A stretch of DNA of 64,000 bases from Holacanthus passer (GCA_025331565.1 JAFREQ010000015.1:4650001-4714000); one strand, 5' to 3'; positions 37,600 through 50,050 are shown, counted from the first letter of the stretch. The notes: generated by a model not told the origin, from the sequence alone. Numbers and translations are program-made.

Positions 37600-38060
37600 C
37601 TGCCTCTTCAACTCTTGAGCTCACTGACACTTTCAGCAGCTTTCAGCCTCTGCGCATCAACACGACACGTCAAACTAATTTTTAATATTTCAGCCGACAG
37701 CTCATATACTTGCAGTGACATTTTGACTGCTGTCACTCCTCACATACCAGCAGACGCTTCAACTATTTACACTTCTTCCAAACTATATATGCCGCTTCGA
37801 CTCCGGCTGAAATTTTTAGACGCTTTCAGCACATTTGAGTTGCGGTGACATTTCAACTGCTTTCATCTTTCGCTCTTTAAATGTTCAAATGCTTTCATTT
37901 TCCACACTTCAACTAAGAGCTTTCAGTGCTCGCCCTTCAAATGTTTCACTGCCAATAAAACTGACAATTCAGCTTCCAAAGGGTTGAAACTTTCCAAGGC
38001 TTTCAGCGAACGCGCTTCCACTTATTTCAGTTGCTTTTGGCTTTTACACAAAAAACATTT
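37600..38060 (+). repeat. Degenerate GCTTTCA-motif repeat
   Basis: The words GCTTTCAG, GCTTTCAT and CTTCAACT recur at irregular spacings of roughly 30-70 bases (for example agctttcagc, cgctttcagc, ctgctttcatc, gagctttcagt, aggctttcagc). It looks like an eroded tandem array. ORFs in it are Ser/Thr/Phe-rich artefacts. Confidence 0.5.
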
Positions 38061-39229
38061 TTACCCATTTAGACCTGCAATTGTCAGCATAAGCAAGTAC
38101 ACTTGAATTTCCCTCATAAAATACATCCTTTTCCAGTCTTGCTGTACATTCTTTGCATTTTTCTCTCCCCTCCTCTGCTCGGCTCTCTCTCTCCCTCTTA
38201 ATCTGTTTTCTTTCTGTCTTTACTTCCAGCTTTTTCCATCCCTTTTTAAAAATCTCCCCTTGTCCCCTTTATCCCTCCAGAGGGACTAATAAGCAGCATT
38301 ATGAGTCAGTGAGGAGAGAGGCAGATGGGATTCAGCTCGTAGTCCAGATAAGGGTTTTTAACTCAGCTGCGTCTTATCACGCCCTGTCACTGCTACTTAA
38401 ACTGAACAGATACTGCCTGGCATTATGTATAGACTGGTAAAAATCCTCAAGCAGAGATAGTGGAGGTTCTGTCTGAAGCATGTTGTAGTAATCCCCGTAC
38501 AGAAGGGTGCCAGTGGTGTCAGAGTACTAATTTAAATGCAGTGATGGGCGACTTTTTCGGGTAGTTCAAGGCAGCAGCCGCTCAGGACTTGACTCAGTGT
38601 TATTGCACATCAATTAATCAACATCTTGGTCAGAGAGCAGAATTTTAAAATCAGATTTTAGGTCCATTTCTCACCAGTTGCTGGATGTTTTGCTTATCTG
38701 CATTCTGCTTGGTGTCCCAGTGTGTCACCGCGCTCATCACTCTGCGACACGCGAGGCGACTCGGTGACAAGACAGACAGCATTTTGTAGTCTGTATGAGC
38801 TGCTTTCCATCAGCCATCATTATTTTTAATTACTTTATTTCCCCGCCTCCCCCACTGTGCTTGTTTTGCGCCACTGCAGAGTACCACAGGAAGCAGGCTC
38901 TTACAGGAAGCAGACTCAAAGATCTGAACCTGTGAAGCCTCAAATTAGACTAAATCAAAGCACAAACGAGATCAGAGTGTTGTTTTTCTCATGGTGAGAG
39001 TCACATTTTGTCTAGCATGAGCAAAGTGTAAATTTATGTACTGAAATGATCTACCTCACAAGAGTTGACCTAGCAGTTATTTTTCATGATTGATTCATCA
39101 TTAATAATTTTGTTGTTTGTGAAAAAATGTCCGTCACAGTTTCCCAGAGCTGAAATGACATATTGAGATTTCTTGTTTTGTCTGACCAGTGGTCCAGAAT
39201 CCAAAGATATTCAGTTTACTATCATGTAA

Positions 39230-39800
39230 GACAAAGTTTGGTCAGTTGGTCAGTTGTCCACCACTTTTGTCCAGACTGAAATGTCTCAACAGCTATTGGA
39301 TGGATTTCCATGAAAGACACATTCCTGTCTGGATGAATGTTGTTAACGTTGGTGATCCCTTAACTTTCCATCTAGTGGTGAGGCTTTATTTTATAGCTCC
39401 ACAGTTTCCAAATAATTTTCTAGGAAGTTTTCTGTAAAGAGCTGTGTTTGGAAAATGGGAATGTAAATATGAAGTCATTACACATTTATCATTAGAAACG
39501 TCACGCTCCTTTTGTGTTGAATTTGTTATTTGCCTGTTGATAAATGTAATGTTTTTGCTCGTTCAGGTGACCTGCTGTGCCCTGACCTGGTTATTTTCTC
39601 TAATATTAGTACCAAATTACATCAACCTCAGCTTGCTTTGTGTTTGTTGCTCATTAGCAAATGTTAGCACATGGTGAACATATTAAACATTATGCCTGCT
39701 AATCATCAGCATGTTAATATTGTTATTGTGAGCATGTTAGCATGCTGATGTAGCATTGAGTTTATATGTGGGTCTACACAGCTGCAGACTCATTTTTGGC
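39230..39800 (+). mobile_element. Common teleost interspersed repeat
   Basis: Ordered blocks: actgaaatgtctcaacagct, attggatggatttccatgaa, ttggtgatcccttaactttc, catctagtggtgagg, cctcagcttgctttgtgttt, gctcattagcaaatgttagc, and a run of short words containing AGCATGTTAGCATGCTGATG. I recognise this order as a very abundant fish repeat. It has no intact ORF; the 82-residue ORF inside is repeat-derived. The superfamily is not known to me with confidence. Confidence 0.65.
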
Positions 39801-40034
39801 CGATCGACTAATTGCTTTATAATTGCCCCATATATAATAGATGAATAGATCGATGTCTGCATGACAATCTTTCTATCCATCTTTTTGTCTATCTGCCATT
39901 TATATCTTTCTGTCCTTGGACAACCATGTAAATGTATGCATCTTACACTGGCAGATGGAGTGGGAATGGATTTATATTCAGCAGCCTTTTGTTAAGTCAG
40001 TGATAGACTGCTGAGCTTACAAAAATGCACATAG

Positions 40035-40035
<1 letters not shown>

Positions 40036-40075
<40 letters not shown>
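40036..40075. repeat. (CA)n microsatellite
   Basis: About 19 CA repeats, then ATACATATACA. Confidence 0.95.
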
Positions 40076-40079
<4 letters not shown>

Positions 40080-40654
40080 TATACACAAATACCCTGCCGT
40101 CACTCAAGGAAAGCAGCACTCTCATGCACCGCTGCGCTCTCAAGTCAATGACATCAACTGCTGCAGAGAGAAACAAACAGGAAGACGTTGTGTTCCTCAT
40201 GCCCTTGACAGGTGCTTAGTGTCTAAATGCAGCGTACAACCCATGTGTCTGTGTGCACCTGTGTGTTGACGTGTGTGTGTGTTTGTGTTGAGGCAGTGTT
40301 TTGTGCCTGCTGATGCACTAGTGACTCACAGAGGCCATTACAATGACAGGATAACTCAAGCAATAGTGCACTGTGCAGTAATATGGGCAGATTTCCTCCT
40401 GGTGGCCGCCAACAATACAGTGAGCGTCAGAGATGGCAGAATGTCATGCGTTTCCAGAAAGTCAGTCGCCGTGTGCAGCTCTACTTGTGAATCTCCTGGC
40501 ATTTTAGCTTGCTCATCAGTTTGTCAGGGGGAGGTTGATGCTGCCTGGCATCTTATTGTCACCCTGCGTGACACACATCAGTTTGTTAAGGAAGGACTGC
40601 AGCAGTGAGTCATTAAGCAAAGTCCTCCTCGCAGGCAAGGCTGCAGGTTTGGTC

Positions 40655-40800
40655 GCAACATCGCAATTGTCATCTTAACAAAAAAAAATGGTGGTTAATG
40701 TTAGGTTTAGACAACAACACTACTTGCTAAGGTTTAGGAAGACCTCGTGGTTTGGATTCAAATAATTATGTCACTTACATGGGTGAAAGTCCTGCGTGGT
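40655..40800 (+). mobile_element. Interspersed repeat remnant
   Basis: Contains cgcaattgtcatcttaac, ggtggttaatgttaggttta, gacaacaacactacttgcta and ggtttaggaagacctcgtgg, which follow the order of a common percomorph repeat. It is followed within 210 bases by a LINE fragment. Family unnamed. Confidence 0.5.
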
Positions 40801-41002
40801 ATTTGGACGCTCTGCACTCTCCACAGATGTTAACACAACTGCAAGTCAGGCAATTTGAATGCAGATTAAAGGCTACAACATTGGTAGGGACCCCTCTCCT
40901 GACAAGATCAAACGACTGAGGAGGCTTTAAAAAATGCGAGGGGGCCTAAAATAATTTTCTGCTTTTACCATGCAGTAGCCTCAGAAAGGCTAAAAACCAA
41001 CA

Positions 41003-41256
41003 ACACTTGCTTCCTGTTGCTTTTTGAATTGATTTCAAAATATTATCGATTACATACAAAGCCCTGAGAGGCCTCGCCCCAAATTATTTATCATATAACT
41101 TATTGCCCCTTCCTGCTCCCCGAGATCCTCGGATGCATTATTCCTTTTTGTTTCAAGGTCCAGATTGATACACAAAGATGATAAAAACTTTACTGTCAGG
41201 GCTCCTAGATGTTGGATTAACCCACCTGAAGAGATCAGGGCTGCTTGATACTTTGT
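41003..41256 (+). pseudogene. LINE ORF2 C-terminal fragment (L2/CR1-like)
   Basis: Conceptual translation in two frames gives two typical motifs of the C-terminal end of L2/CR1 reverse-transcriptase polyproteins: DFKILSITYKALRGLAPNYL, and after a frameshift FTVRAPRCWINPPEEIRAA. An in-frame stop precedes the first and a frameshift separates the two, so the copy is dead. Sense is the + strand. No 5' part is present. Confidence 0.8.
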
Positions 41257-41306
41257 TTAACTCTCTTTGTGTTTTATAATTTGTTTTGTAGTAATATTAT
41301 GAGGGT

Positions 41307-41328
41307 CTCTCTCTCTCTCTCTCTCTCC
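41307..41328. repeat. (CT)n microsatellite
   Basis: About 10 CT repeats followed by a C/T-rich stretch. Confidence 0.85.
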
Positions 41329-41450
41329 CCCCTCCCTCCATGGTCCACAGCACTGACTGCTGTAGCCTCCGGGAGGGCACATCAGAACTCTGATGCAAAC
41401 AAGTTCACTCAAGTATTGGTAGGGACAATTCTGTCCTCCCAAAATATTAC

Positions 41451-41466
41451 TAGGGACATGTCCCTA
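41451..41466. promoter_or_regulatory. 16-bp perfect palindrome with p53-type half-site
   Basis: TAGGGACATGTCCCTA is its own reverse complement. Its core GGACATGTCC fits the p53-family half-site RRRCWWGYYY. The related word ATTGGTAGGGACA occurs just upstream (about 41414) and again at about 40880, so it may simply belong to a repeat. Confidence 0.3.
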
Positions 41467-42589
41467 CGAGGCAGCAGTGCAGTTGGAGCCCTCGGGGGAG
41501 ACAACAGGGAACATGAACTCATTAGTGTTGTGACAAACAGACCTGATTTGCAGCTAATGTCCCCTCCTCGTAGACCCCGTCATCTTGGCTCGTTTCACCT
41601 CGTCGTGTCCCGTCTTGTCACCTATCGTTTGGCTTCCCGTCGGTCCCAATCATCTCAGCTGACATCTTTTCTGATCTGATGGAAAGTTTGCTCCATCTTT
41701 TGTTTTCTGAGTAAAGTGGGCTGCATGGAGGGAGTAGCGGTGTGCTCATTTACATATAAATGACAGAAGCGTCTGAGGTGCTGGGCTCTCGCTCATTTGT
41801 CATTTTGCGGTAATTCAGTGTCTGTGTGTTTGCTTGTGTGTGTGCTTCTCCTCAATATTGAAATGTTTCTTTTCTCTTTTGCGTGTGTGTCGGTGCAGCG
41901 TCACTGTGGGTCAGTGCTCAGACTATCAGCTCTGAATCAGCTGCCTTGTGCTGCAGTCTGCCTGCGATTTCATGGCTTCCATGAGACTATCTGATGGCTT
42001 TTCCAGTTGGATAAAATCAATTGACTCGTCCTGGAATGTAAGATCCTTTTGGCAAGAGCGAAACATTTTGGATAATTGTGAAGAAAATGCGATGGCATGA
42101 AAACTAACATGGTGTATTAAGTGCTCTGATCCGCTCTTAGTGAACAACAAATGTGTTGCGTCAGTTTTTGCTTCACAAAAAGGAAAAACAACGAGCAGAG
42201 AGTTTCTTTAAAAGCCTTGAAGTCTTCTCGCATATCATCTCTCAGAGTGTTTTTGTAACAGGAATCCTGGCTGGCTTCTCCAACTATTTACTTATAAACC
42301 CCAAAAATAGACCAGACAGCACTCTGAGGCCTGGTTACCACAAATCACATTCACACTAATATTAGATGTGATATTAGATTTGTCCTCAGGCTTTAAAAGG
42401 ACTCGGATGAACCCAGCGCTGCAACGCTTGTGGGAAACTCAGCCAATGACATTTTTTTAATGCAACATTGCCTTTGAGCTGGGAAGTATGACCAAAATAT
42501 CTATAGCACAGTTATGTTAAATGTTAACATTGATACTGTCAGAAACAGATGGTACATTTCTCTACATCTTTCAAATTACTCTTATTTGC

Positions 42590-42880
42590 ATTCTTCCTGA
42601 GAGATAACAAAATACTAATCTCATGTCTGTAGAATATATAAGAACCTACAGCCAGAAGTTTGTTATCTTAGCTTAGCATAAAGACTGGAAACGAGGTGTC
42701 AGAAGGTAAGAAAATCTGTGAAAATTAGTGAGCTTGATAGGTGCTGGTAAGCGGATTCTGTTGCCTTTGGACAAACCAGAGTAGCTGTTTCCCCCTTTTC
42801 CAGTCTTTATGCTATATTAAGATGAGCAAATAAGCTTAATTTAGCTTCCAAAAAATGTCAAACTGTTCCTTTAAGGCTTC
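42590..42880 (+). mobile_element. Fold-back element copy with both arms
   Basis: The left arm holds cttagcttagcataaagactggaaac (about 42667-42692). The right arm holds its reverse complement ccagtctttatgctat (about 42801-42816) and ends aaaatgtcaaactgttcctt, the terminus of this family. The central hairpin seen at 58015-58195 is missing, so this is an internally deleted copy. Confidence 0.65.
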
Positions 42881-44183
42881 AGCATGCGTCCAATGAGGCG
42901 GTGGCTGGGCTGTCAAATAGCATCTGAAACACTCCTTCTGTCTGCGTAACTGGGCAAAACAATATTTGAAGCTTTCTGAAACCAACAATCCAACAACGCA
43001 GCCAGATGTGTGCAGTTGTGAATGTATGCAGGGTTTAAATTTCTGTCTCAAGTTCTCTTCATTATTGTTTACACAACTTCTTTCATCATTTTTCGCTTGC
43101 ACACTTGAAGGCAACACCACGCCCTTACCCTCATTTGTATGGTTCATGGCGGAGACAGGGTTTTCCGACCCGTCTTTCAGCTCTGCCTTTAGATTCAAGC
43201 AAAACAAGTTCAGTTGAAGCATACTGAGACCTTTAGAATCAGCTCTCATCATATGCATGTTGTTTTGTTATGTGTAGAATGAAAGCAAGACAAGTTAGCA
43301 TACGCCTGGCTGACGAGGAGCCGTTGTAGTTTTTTAGCTGACCACTCAATAAATCATCTGGGGGGAAGGGTTTACTGAACATACCTGCACGAGCCAAATG
43401 AGACCAGTCACTTGCAGGTCGACTCCTGATGTCGGGCCTCGGTACGTTTTTGGTTTTTCGCCCGGCTCCACTTGGCAGATACTCCGAGCCAAATGGGAAT
43501 AAACCGAGGGAATGTGTTTTTTGAAGTCATCACAAAAGCGAGCACTGCCATAACTGATTATTGATTTTGACTCCTTGGACTGTTGAGTCTAAGCGATTTC
43601 TGTCCACAGCTGTCAAGGGGAATTGCCACTGTGGCACTACAGCTCCATATATCCACCCACCTATTATCAAATCATTGTATAACTCCATTCACACTTGAAG
43701 CGAGCTCTCCATATCAAATTTAGCAAACGTTAGTGCAGCAAGTGCAAAAAAACACTAAGGGAATGGTTTGTTTTTATTGAAATTATGCTGCAGCAACACA
43801 AAATTATGCAAAAAAAAGATGAAAATATGTCCGTATGAAAGAGTGAAATCCCTTGTCAGCCGGTCACATGACTCTAGTAAAATCCTCCAGCTTCTTTGGC
43901 TTAGATGGCAGAGCTGCACAACACTGTTGATGGTATCAGCTAATACTGTGGGACAGCCTGTGTTTAAAAAGTGTGAGGGCATTTCCTTCTCTGCCTCCCA
44001 CTCTCTCCCTCTTTCTCTCTTTGTCTCTCTCCGTCTATTTTCTGGCCATAATTACAGAGCTCATGAAAGCGTTTAGAGTCTCATGAATATTTAGGTCTTG
44101 GAGGGGAAGTGTCAGGGGAGACCCATGTGTGGCTGGTCTGCCCTAATTATGGAGATGGGCCTCCACACCCTCTCTCTCTCTCA

Positions 44184-44185
<2 letters not shown>

Positions 44186-44234
<49 letters not shown>
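44186..44234. repeat. (CA)n microsatellite
   Basis: About 24 CA repeats, preceded by a CT tract (about 44170-44182). Confidence 0.95.
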
Positions 44235-44236
<2 letters not shown>

Positions 44237-44689
44237 AAAATGAGAGAGGAAGGTCAGAAAAATGATCAAAAGCCTCCAATTTGGGAAAAGCTAATATAGG
44301 CTTAAACAAAGGTATAAGCGCTCTGAGAAACTGGTGCACACACACACAGCAGGGCGATAATAATAGCACAGCTGGTCGTGGCTTGCAGCTGGTTCTTTCT
44401 GCTCACTATTGTTTAATAGTGAGCTAATGATTGACACAAGCCTGGCAGATTAGTCAAGTGTGTGTGTGTGTGTGTGCGTCTGGGGGATGGGATGGGTTTT
44501 TTTTGATGTCATGGCAGGGATGAACAGAAGTGTGACTCATTGACTCTATGATGGACACCATTGAGTCAAGGGGAGACAGAAGAGGGGGAGTCATGCTTTT
44601 TGGCTGGAGAAAGCCGGAGAGGAAGGAAGGAGGTGCGGTGAACAGAACTATGCAGAAACGCAGAATTAATTAATTAGAGCTAGAAGAAG

Positions 44690-45100
44690 GATGGAAGCAG
44701 AAGGAGTGAGAGGGGAGGAAGATGGGAAGTTGGGGGGAGGAATTAAAGGAGGATGAGACAGATCTGGTGGAAGAAAAAAATGGAAGGAGGGAGCGTACGA
44801 GAGGGTGGGCAGACTGAGAGAGGAAAGGGGAAGTCATGAGGGGCGTGTGAGAGAGGAGAAAGACGAGTGAAGAGAAGGTGAGAAAGACGCAAACGAGAGA
44901 GCCGGGGAGGTGAGAGGTTTGCATTTTGAAGGAGGCTTGTATTGTAATGACTCATTGCAGACAGGGAGGCTGGTGAGGGATGGAGGTGAGTGGTGAGAAG
45001 AGAGGAGAGAGGTGTAAGGAAATGTGGGAGAAAGATGAGAGACCTAAACAGCACATTAGGAAGGTAGGAGAAGAGAGAAGAGGAAGTACAGCGGAGTGTG
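44690..45100 (+). repeat. Purine-rich (GGA/GAGA) tract
   Basis: Strong purine strand asymmetry over about 400 bases. It creates open Ser/Leu/Pro-rich frames on the - strand (84 and 143 residues) that are compositional artefacts. Confidence 0.7.
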
Positions 45101-45418
45101 TCACTGCAGATGGTGATGTCTTTGTAAAGGTGAGAAGCGAGGCGCACGTTTAGTCCTGGAATAGAAAATAGCATGATAATATAAATGATTCATTGGTGCA
45201 GTTAGTCAGGTGTACGTACTGTGTTTTATAAATTCATAATGCTCACATACTGTTGCTGAGCCGAGTTAAAAATGACCCCTTAGGCTACTATTCACATATG
45301 CATTTATTACTCTGAGATCAGTAAATATAACAGCCGGTCAGCCTCACATACTGCAGATCCTGAGTCACATAAATGTACAGATGGGGGACAAATCAAAGGA
45401 AAAATCAACATGAAGCTG

Positions 45419-45730
45419 TCATCGTAAGGTGATTGGTGTCCGTGAGCCTCCAGCTTCAGAGCTCCTTGGCACAGGTGGGGAATGATGTCGCTCCAAAATC
45501 TCCCATAGGTATGGAATTGAGATCTGGAGACTGCGAAGGCCGTACTCCATGGTTAATATTTTCATACTCATCAAACCATTCACTGGCCCCTTGTGCCCTC
45601 TATGGAAGCATCTGCATCTTGTGTATGAGATACGATATTGAAGCCATTGTGTGTCGGGCACGGAAATGCCAACTCTGGCTCCCTTAATGGTTGTATCAGA
45701 TAATACAATCTGGCACCTCCATGATGTCAT
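45419..45730 (-). other. Unassigned repeat-like ORF, 103 codons
   Basis: A clean open frame on the - strand with balanced composition, including CRCFHRGHKGPVNGL and EYGLRSLQISIPYLWEILER. The DNA resembles a dispersed fish repeat that I have met in noncoding contexts (tatggaattgagatctgg). I do not recognise a protein domain. It is probably part of a repeat rather than a gene. Confidence 0.35.
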
Positions 45731-47423
45731 CAGGGTTATTTCAGGTTAGGCTTGCAGACTTTTTTTTGCAGAAAGCCTGCGTTACGATTCAAAAGTGAAA
45801 GATGTCTCTGTTTGCCTGTCACAAAGGGTTGAATGCTGCATTTATGTCATATCAGAATCATTGTAATTTTGAGATTCCAACTTGTAAACAGCATTCATGT
45901 CAACATTTAAGTTGTAAATTACAACAGAGGAACTGAAAAGAAAAAGACAGTTGTTGTAATTAAACCCAAATTGAATGTTTATAGTGTTATTTTGTCAATG
46001 CACAGTATTTTTAACACTCCATCGACCAACTCTGTTATCATACAGCTGTCTTTAGTTGTCCTGTGACATGAATGCTCGCTAGTCGGAAACATATGTACTA
46101 TCCATCCAATATAATTGGAACAAGGCATAAACAAAGACGGTATCGAATTGCATTACGGGAAATGAAGGATCCAGTGTTTCAATTCTGTTGTGACCAGTCT
46201 TTTTAAAAAAAAATCTATCTCTTGTGAGTCTCCATCTTTATGGAAGCAAAATATTATTTCACCGGAGTAGCCATTTAATTTGAGGATGATGAATTTGAGG
46301 ATTAATAATAATAAGATTCAAAAATCAAGATTGCTCTGGATGACATTTGGATAAACACCCAAATATGTGATATAGAAAAGCCCTTATGTAGCTCATTGCG
46401 GCATTGCGGTAATGTTCTCCAGGCAGTGTGAATGAAAATAAAGTGCGAATGAGTTTGTTGCTTTTATAAGAAACATCCTCTTGCTCACAGCAGCATCCAG
46501 ACATTAAAAGCGAGCTCATTCCCATGACCGCATGACTAAAGTCTTTGCTAACTACCCTGTCACTGTTAAATATCTACAGTAGGCCGGGAAGTTTTGTCTG
46601 CCACTTGAGCGCTGCGGTCAAGACTGCAGATCAGACTCGTCTCACTGCCACCATGTGTGAGCTTTCATCAGGCCACTTCACAGCCCTTTGAGCTGCAACC
46701 AGACCACCGCCACACGCTGTGAAGGCACGCTGCTGCCGCGCAGACAGTGACACACACACACACACACGCGGCTGTGATTACCAACACAGACGCACACTCA
46801 GAGACACACAAACACACGTGTCAGCACCGCTTACAACAGACCACAGTTTGATGAGGTGTGTCACCAGTCTGAGAGGAGTGGAGCCCACTCTGCATATGTG
46901 TGTGTGTGTGTGTGCGTGTGTGTGAGGGAGAGAATTGGTTAGAAGTTAGTAATCACTTAATCACATAATAGCAATCGCTGTTCATCAACCAACTCCAGAC
47001 AGTCAGTGCACTGGACGGGCTTGTAATGTCATTCAGCAGCTGTGTGTTTATGAATATTTATGTGTGTGTATGTTGTGCTGTCAGTGGAAGGCGGGAAGAG
47101 GCGGAGGAAATGATGTATGTATATATTATACTTAATGTTTATTTATGTATGCTTTATATGAGCTGAGAATTGAAATGAATAAAGCATTGAAGTGGAGCCT
47201 GCAGTCTGTCACAAAGCCTTTAAAGTATCGTAGAGTGTCCTCAGTGCTGCGTCTTGCTGAGGTTTCTTATTTTATTTTGCTACTTCAAATGTGACGGATG
47301 GCTTTTGACACTATTTTCCTTTTTTTTTTCAACCTGAGTTGGCGGATATTTGTGAACCTGGAGAGATAAAGTAGTAGTTACAATGAAAATGTCACCCAGT
47401 ACTCGTCAAATATGCATCCCACA

Positions 47424-47428
<5 letters not shown>

Positions 47429-47456
<28 letters not shown>

Positions 47457-47457
47457 G
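47429..47457. repeat. (CT)n(CA)n compound microsatellite
   Basis: CT repeats pass into about seven CA repeats. Confidence 0.85.
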
Positions 47458-48594
47458 AAAGATTTAAGCTGGAAGTAGAGTTGAAAGGAAATGGAAATTG
47501 GCGTGTTCTCACAGGCAATAAATATAGTGGGAAAACAAGCCCTGCACTGGGCTTTGATTGCCACAGTGTGTGCAGGACTCCAGTCACAACTTTATGTGAG
47601 TCATGGGGAGAGTGTGTGATTAGTTTCTCATTTTACCTGCAGTTTATATTTTTTCCTCATTAGCTAGACGGACCAATTTTAAAGTGAGGAAATACATCCT
47701 CTTACCTAAACCCCCTGAAAAATCCTACAGAGACTGTCCTTGTTTTATACAGTTTTTTTTCTTTCACACTGCCAGAGAACATTTTAGAAGCCACATTGAA
47801 CTTGACTGCAGATAATGTTGCCTGTATTTTTAAATCTGGGAAGATCATTACGACATGTATTGGCCTGATCTGTCATGACCTCTGACTCATCTACTGACTC
47901 ATTAAACCTATAATAACAGTTTTTGGCCTATTGGCAGCCATCATTGATATATGAGGAACTTGATTTATTATTATGTTATTGTAGCTTTATTTATACTTCC
48001 AGCATTTATGGAGCAAAAATCATTCATGTAGTTCAATTTGTGTCCACTTGACAAGAGTAGGTCCGTTATCCACTTTCCATTAGTTCTGTTTTTGGTCAAT
48101 ATTGAAGAGTTAAACAATTCAGATAAGTCTCCCAAAATTGATGTTTACACAATATAACATAAACACATCACAGAAACATCACATTTTTATGTTTAAGGGT
48201 CCTTTTAAATATAGTGATTATTACAGTAAAAAATGTGATGTCCAGTCACAGTTCACACATAATGTGTCTGTGATATCAGCTGGTTGATTTATCCGTCTGG
48301 CTGGAGTGCGGATGAAGTACTGATAATCAAGTTTAGCATGTACAGGATCCTGCAGCTGGAATGTGTTCAGGCCTGAATCGTGGCAAATATGGAGAATACG
48401 GGACTCTCCATAATGTAAAGACCCTTCTCATGCAATAACACACAATGATTTTTTGCCTTAAATCATAGATGGAAATTTTTTATAAAGGTGGTCACTCATT
48501 TTGGTTGATTTAACTTTCTCCTTATCTAACAAACTGGGATCTCTCTTGTTGCCGTCTAATTGTTTGTTTGAGAGAACGAAGATACAATTTTCCT

Positions 48595-48815
48595 TGTATG
48601 TTCTGCTGGTTTTGTTGCAGCAAAAATGTTACCAGAATAAATCCCAAATAATCTTCTTCCTCCTGTATTATTAGCTGTGACTTTCAGCATAGCCACAGCC
48701 TGTCTTGTCTTCACCACCAGAATTCTTTCCAGTATCATCTCATCTTCAGTCACCTCCTGGCGTAGAGGAAAGACCTCCACTGTGGCTTTTGCACCCAGCT
48801 ATGAGCTCGACGGCT
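48595..48815 (-). pseudogene. Coding-like fragment of unknown origin
   Basis: On the - strand the frame upstream of and through 48780 reads LGAKATVEVFPLRQEV, then TEDEMILERILVVKTRQAVA and MLKVTANNTGGRRLFGIY. The composition, amphipathic spacing and 85-residue openness (from a stop at about 48803) look protein-derived, unlike the low-complexity ORFs nearby. No start codon or splice site fits it to a neighbouring gene. I do not recognise the family. A decayed transposable-element gene or a processed fragment is most likely. Confidence 0.3.
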
Positions 48816-49734
48816 TTTTTTTTTTTTTTTTTTCTTTACCAAACTCAGTTTCAAAATGAGTGAACTACGGCTCATAGAGGACGCTCAGAACAGAAGCACT
48901 ATGTCATCCACGTCAGCACTTTGTGCTTTGCTACTGAAATGAGTTTGTGTGAAATACAGTTCGTGTGTGTGTGCACGAGCGAGAGGAGGAAAGAGAAAGT
49001 GAAAGGAGAAAAAATACACTAGCTCTTGTGGAGGATTACAAGAGATGATGAGCACTCAGTGAAGCAGATGTGTGTGAGTAGAAGAATGAGTAAGATCAGG
49101 TTTGGATGTATGTGAGAGAAAGAGAGAGATTCGTGAGAAACCATTCCAAGAGACAAGAGGGGGCATCTGGTTCACATGATATAGAGAGAGCATCCCCCAC
49201 TTATCATTTATTTATTCATATATTTTTGTTTTCATTAAGAGAGGATCTGGGTCAGACACGGGGGCATGTGTGTGGGAAGGAGAGAGAGGAAGAAATAAAG
49301 AAGAAGACAGATGTTCCTGTACAATGAGGACTGAAATCTGCCAGTTTAGACAGACAGATGAGGGCCGATGGCAGATATGTGGGCAGATGCAGAGTCGTGA
49401 AGACAGACCGGCATTCAGAAAGACAGCTGTTTGTCATCTCGCTTTTCACAGCCCTTTGGTCGGAAACCAACAGGTGTTTGTATTCAAATGACAGATGCAG
49501 ACAATTTGTGGTAACATGTTGTGTTGCAGCGTGATAAGCAAAGCGTCAGTTTGCGTCAGGGTTTCGGTCTCTGAGCTGGTTTATCTGCGTCTGTAACAGA
49601 TCTGACCGATCGCCTTGAATTAGTCAAAGAAACAGGAGGTGGCTGTGAAACTGGAGAGTCAGTACGTCCAACTTAAAATGTGTGTGTGTGTGCCAGAGAG
49701 AGAGGTAGAGACGTCAGGAACAGACAGCAGATTC

Positions 49735-50050
49735 ATTTTCTGTTGACCTTATTTTGATAATTGATCGTTTGAGCCAATTTTCAAGCAGAAGAAGAAAATT
49801 TCTTGGTTCCAGCTTCTCATATTTTAAGATTTGCTGCTTTTACATGATAGTAAACTTTAAACTGTAACATATTTTTGGGTTTTGGATTGTTGGTCAGACA
49901 AAAAAAGCAACAATCTGGCTGCTTCTGGGAAATCGTAATGTAATTTTTCACCATTTTCTGACATTTTATTAACAAAGCAATTAATCAATTTGCCTGTGAA
50001 GTAATCAACAGATTATTTATTAATGAAAATAATTGTTGCTTGCAGCCTAG
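49735..50050 (+). mobile_element. Teleost interspersed repeat (TTAATCGATTA-type)
   Basis: Ordered blocks: ttgataattgatcgtttgag, tggttccagcttctcatatt, ttttgggttttggattgttg, ttcaccattttctgacattt, agtaatcaacagattattta and gaaaataattgttgcttgca. I recognise this as a very common fish repeat. Reverse-oriented relatives lie at 51185-51400 and 63837-64000. Confidence 0.65.

Noticed and set aside
37426..37848. 140-codon + strand ORF
   Set aside because: Lies across CT-rich and GCTTTCA-repeat DNA; no known domain or splice context.
41245..41679. 144-codon + strand ORF after the LINE remnant
   Set aside because: Driven by the CT microsatellite; no recognisable domain.
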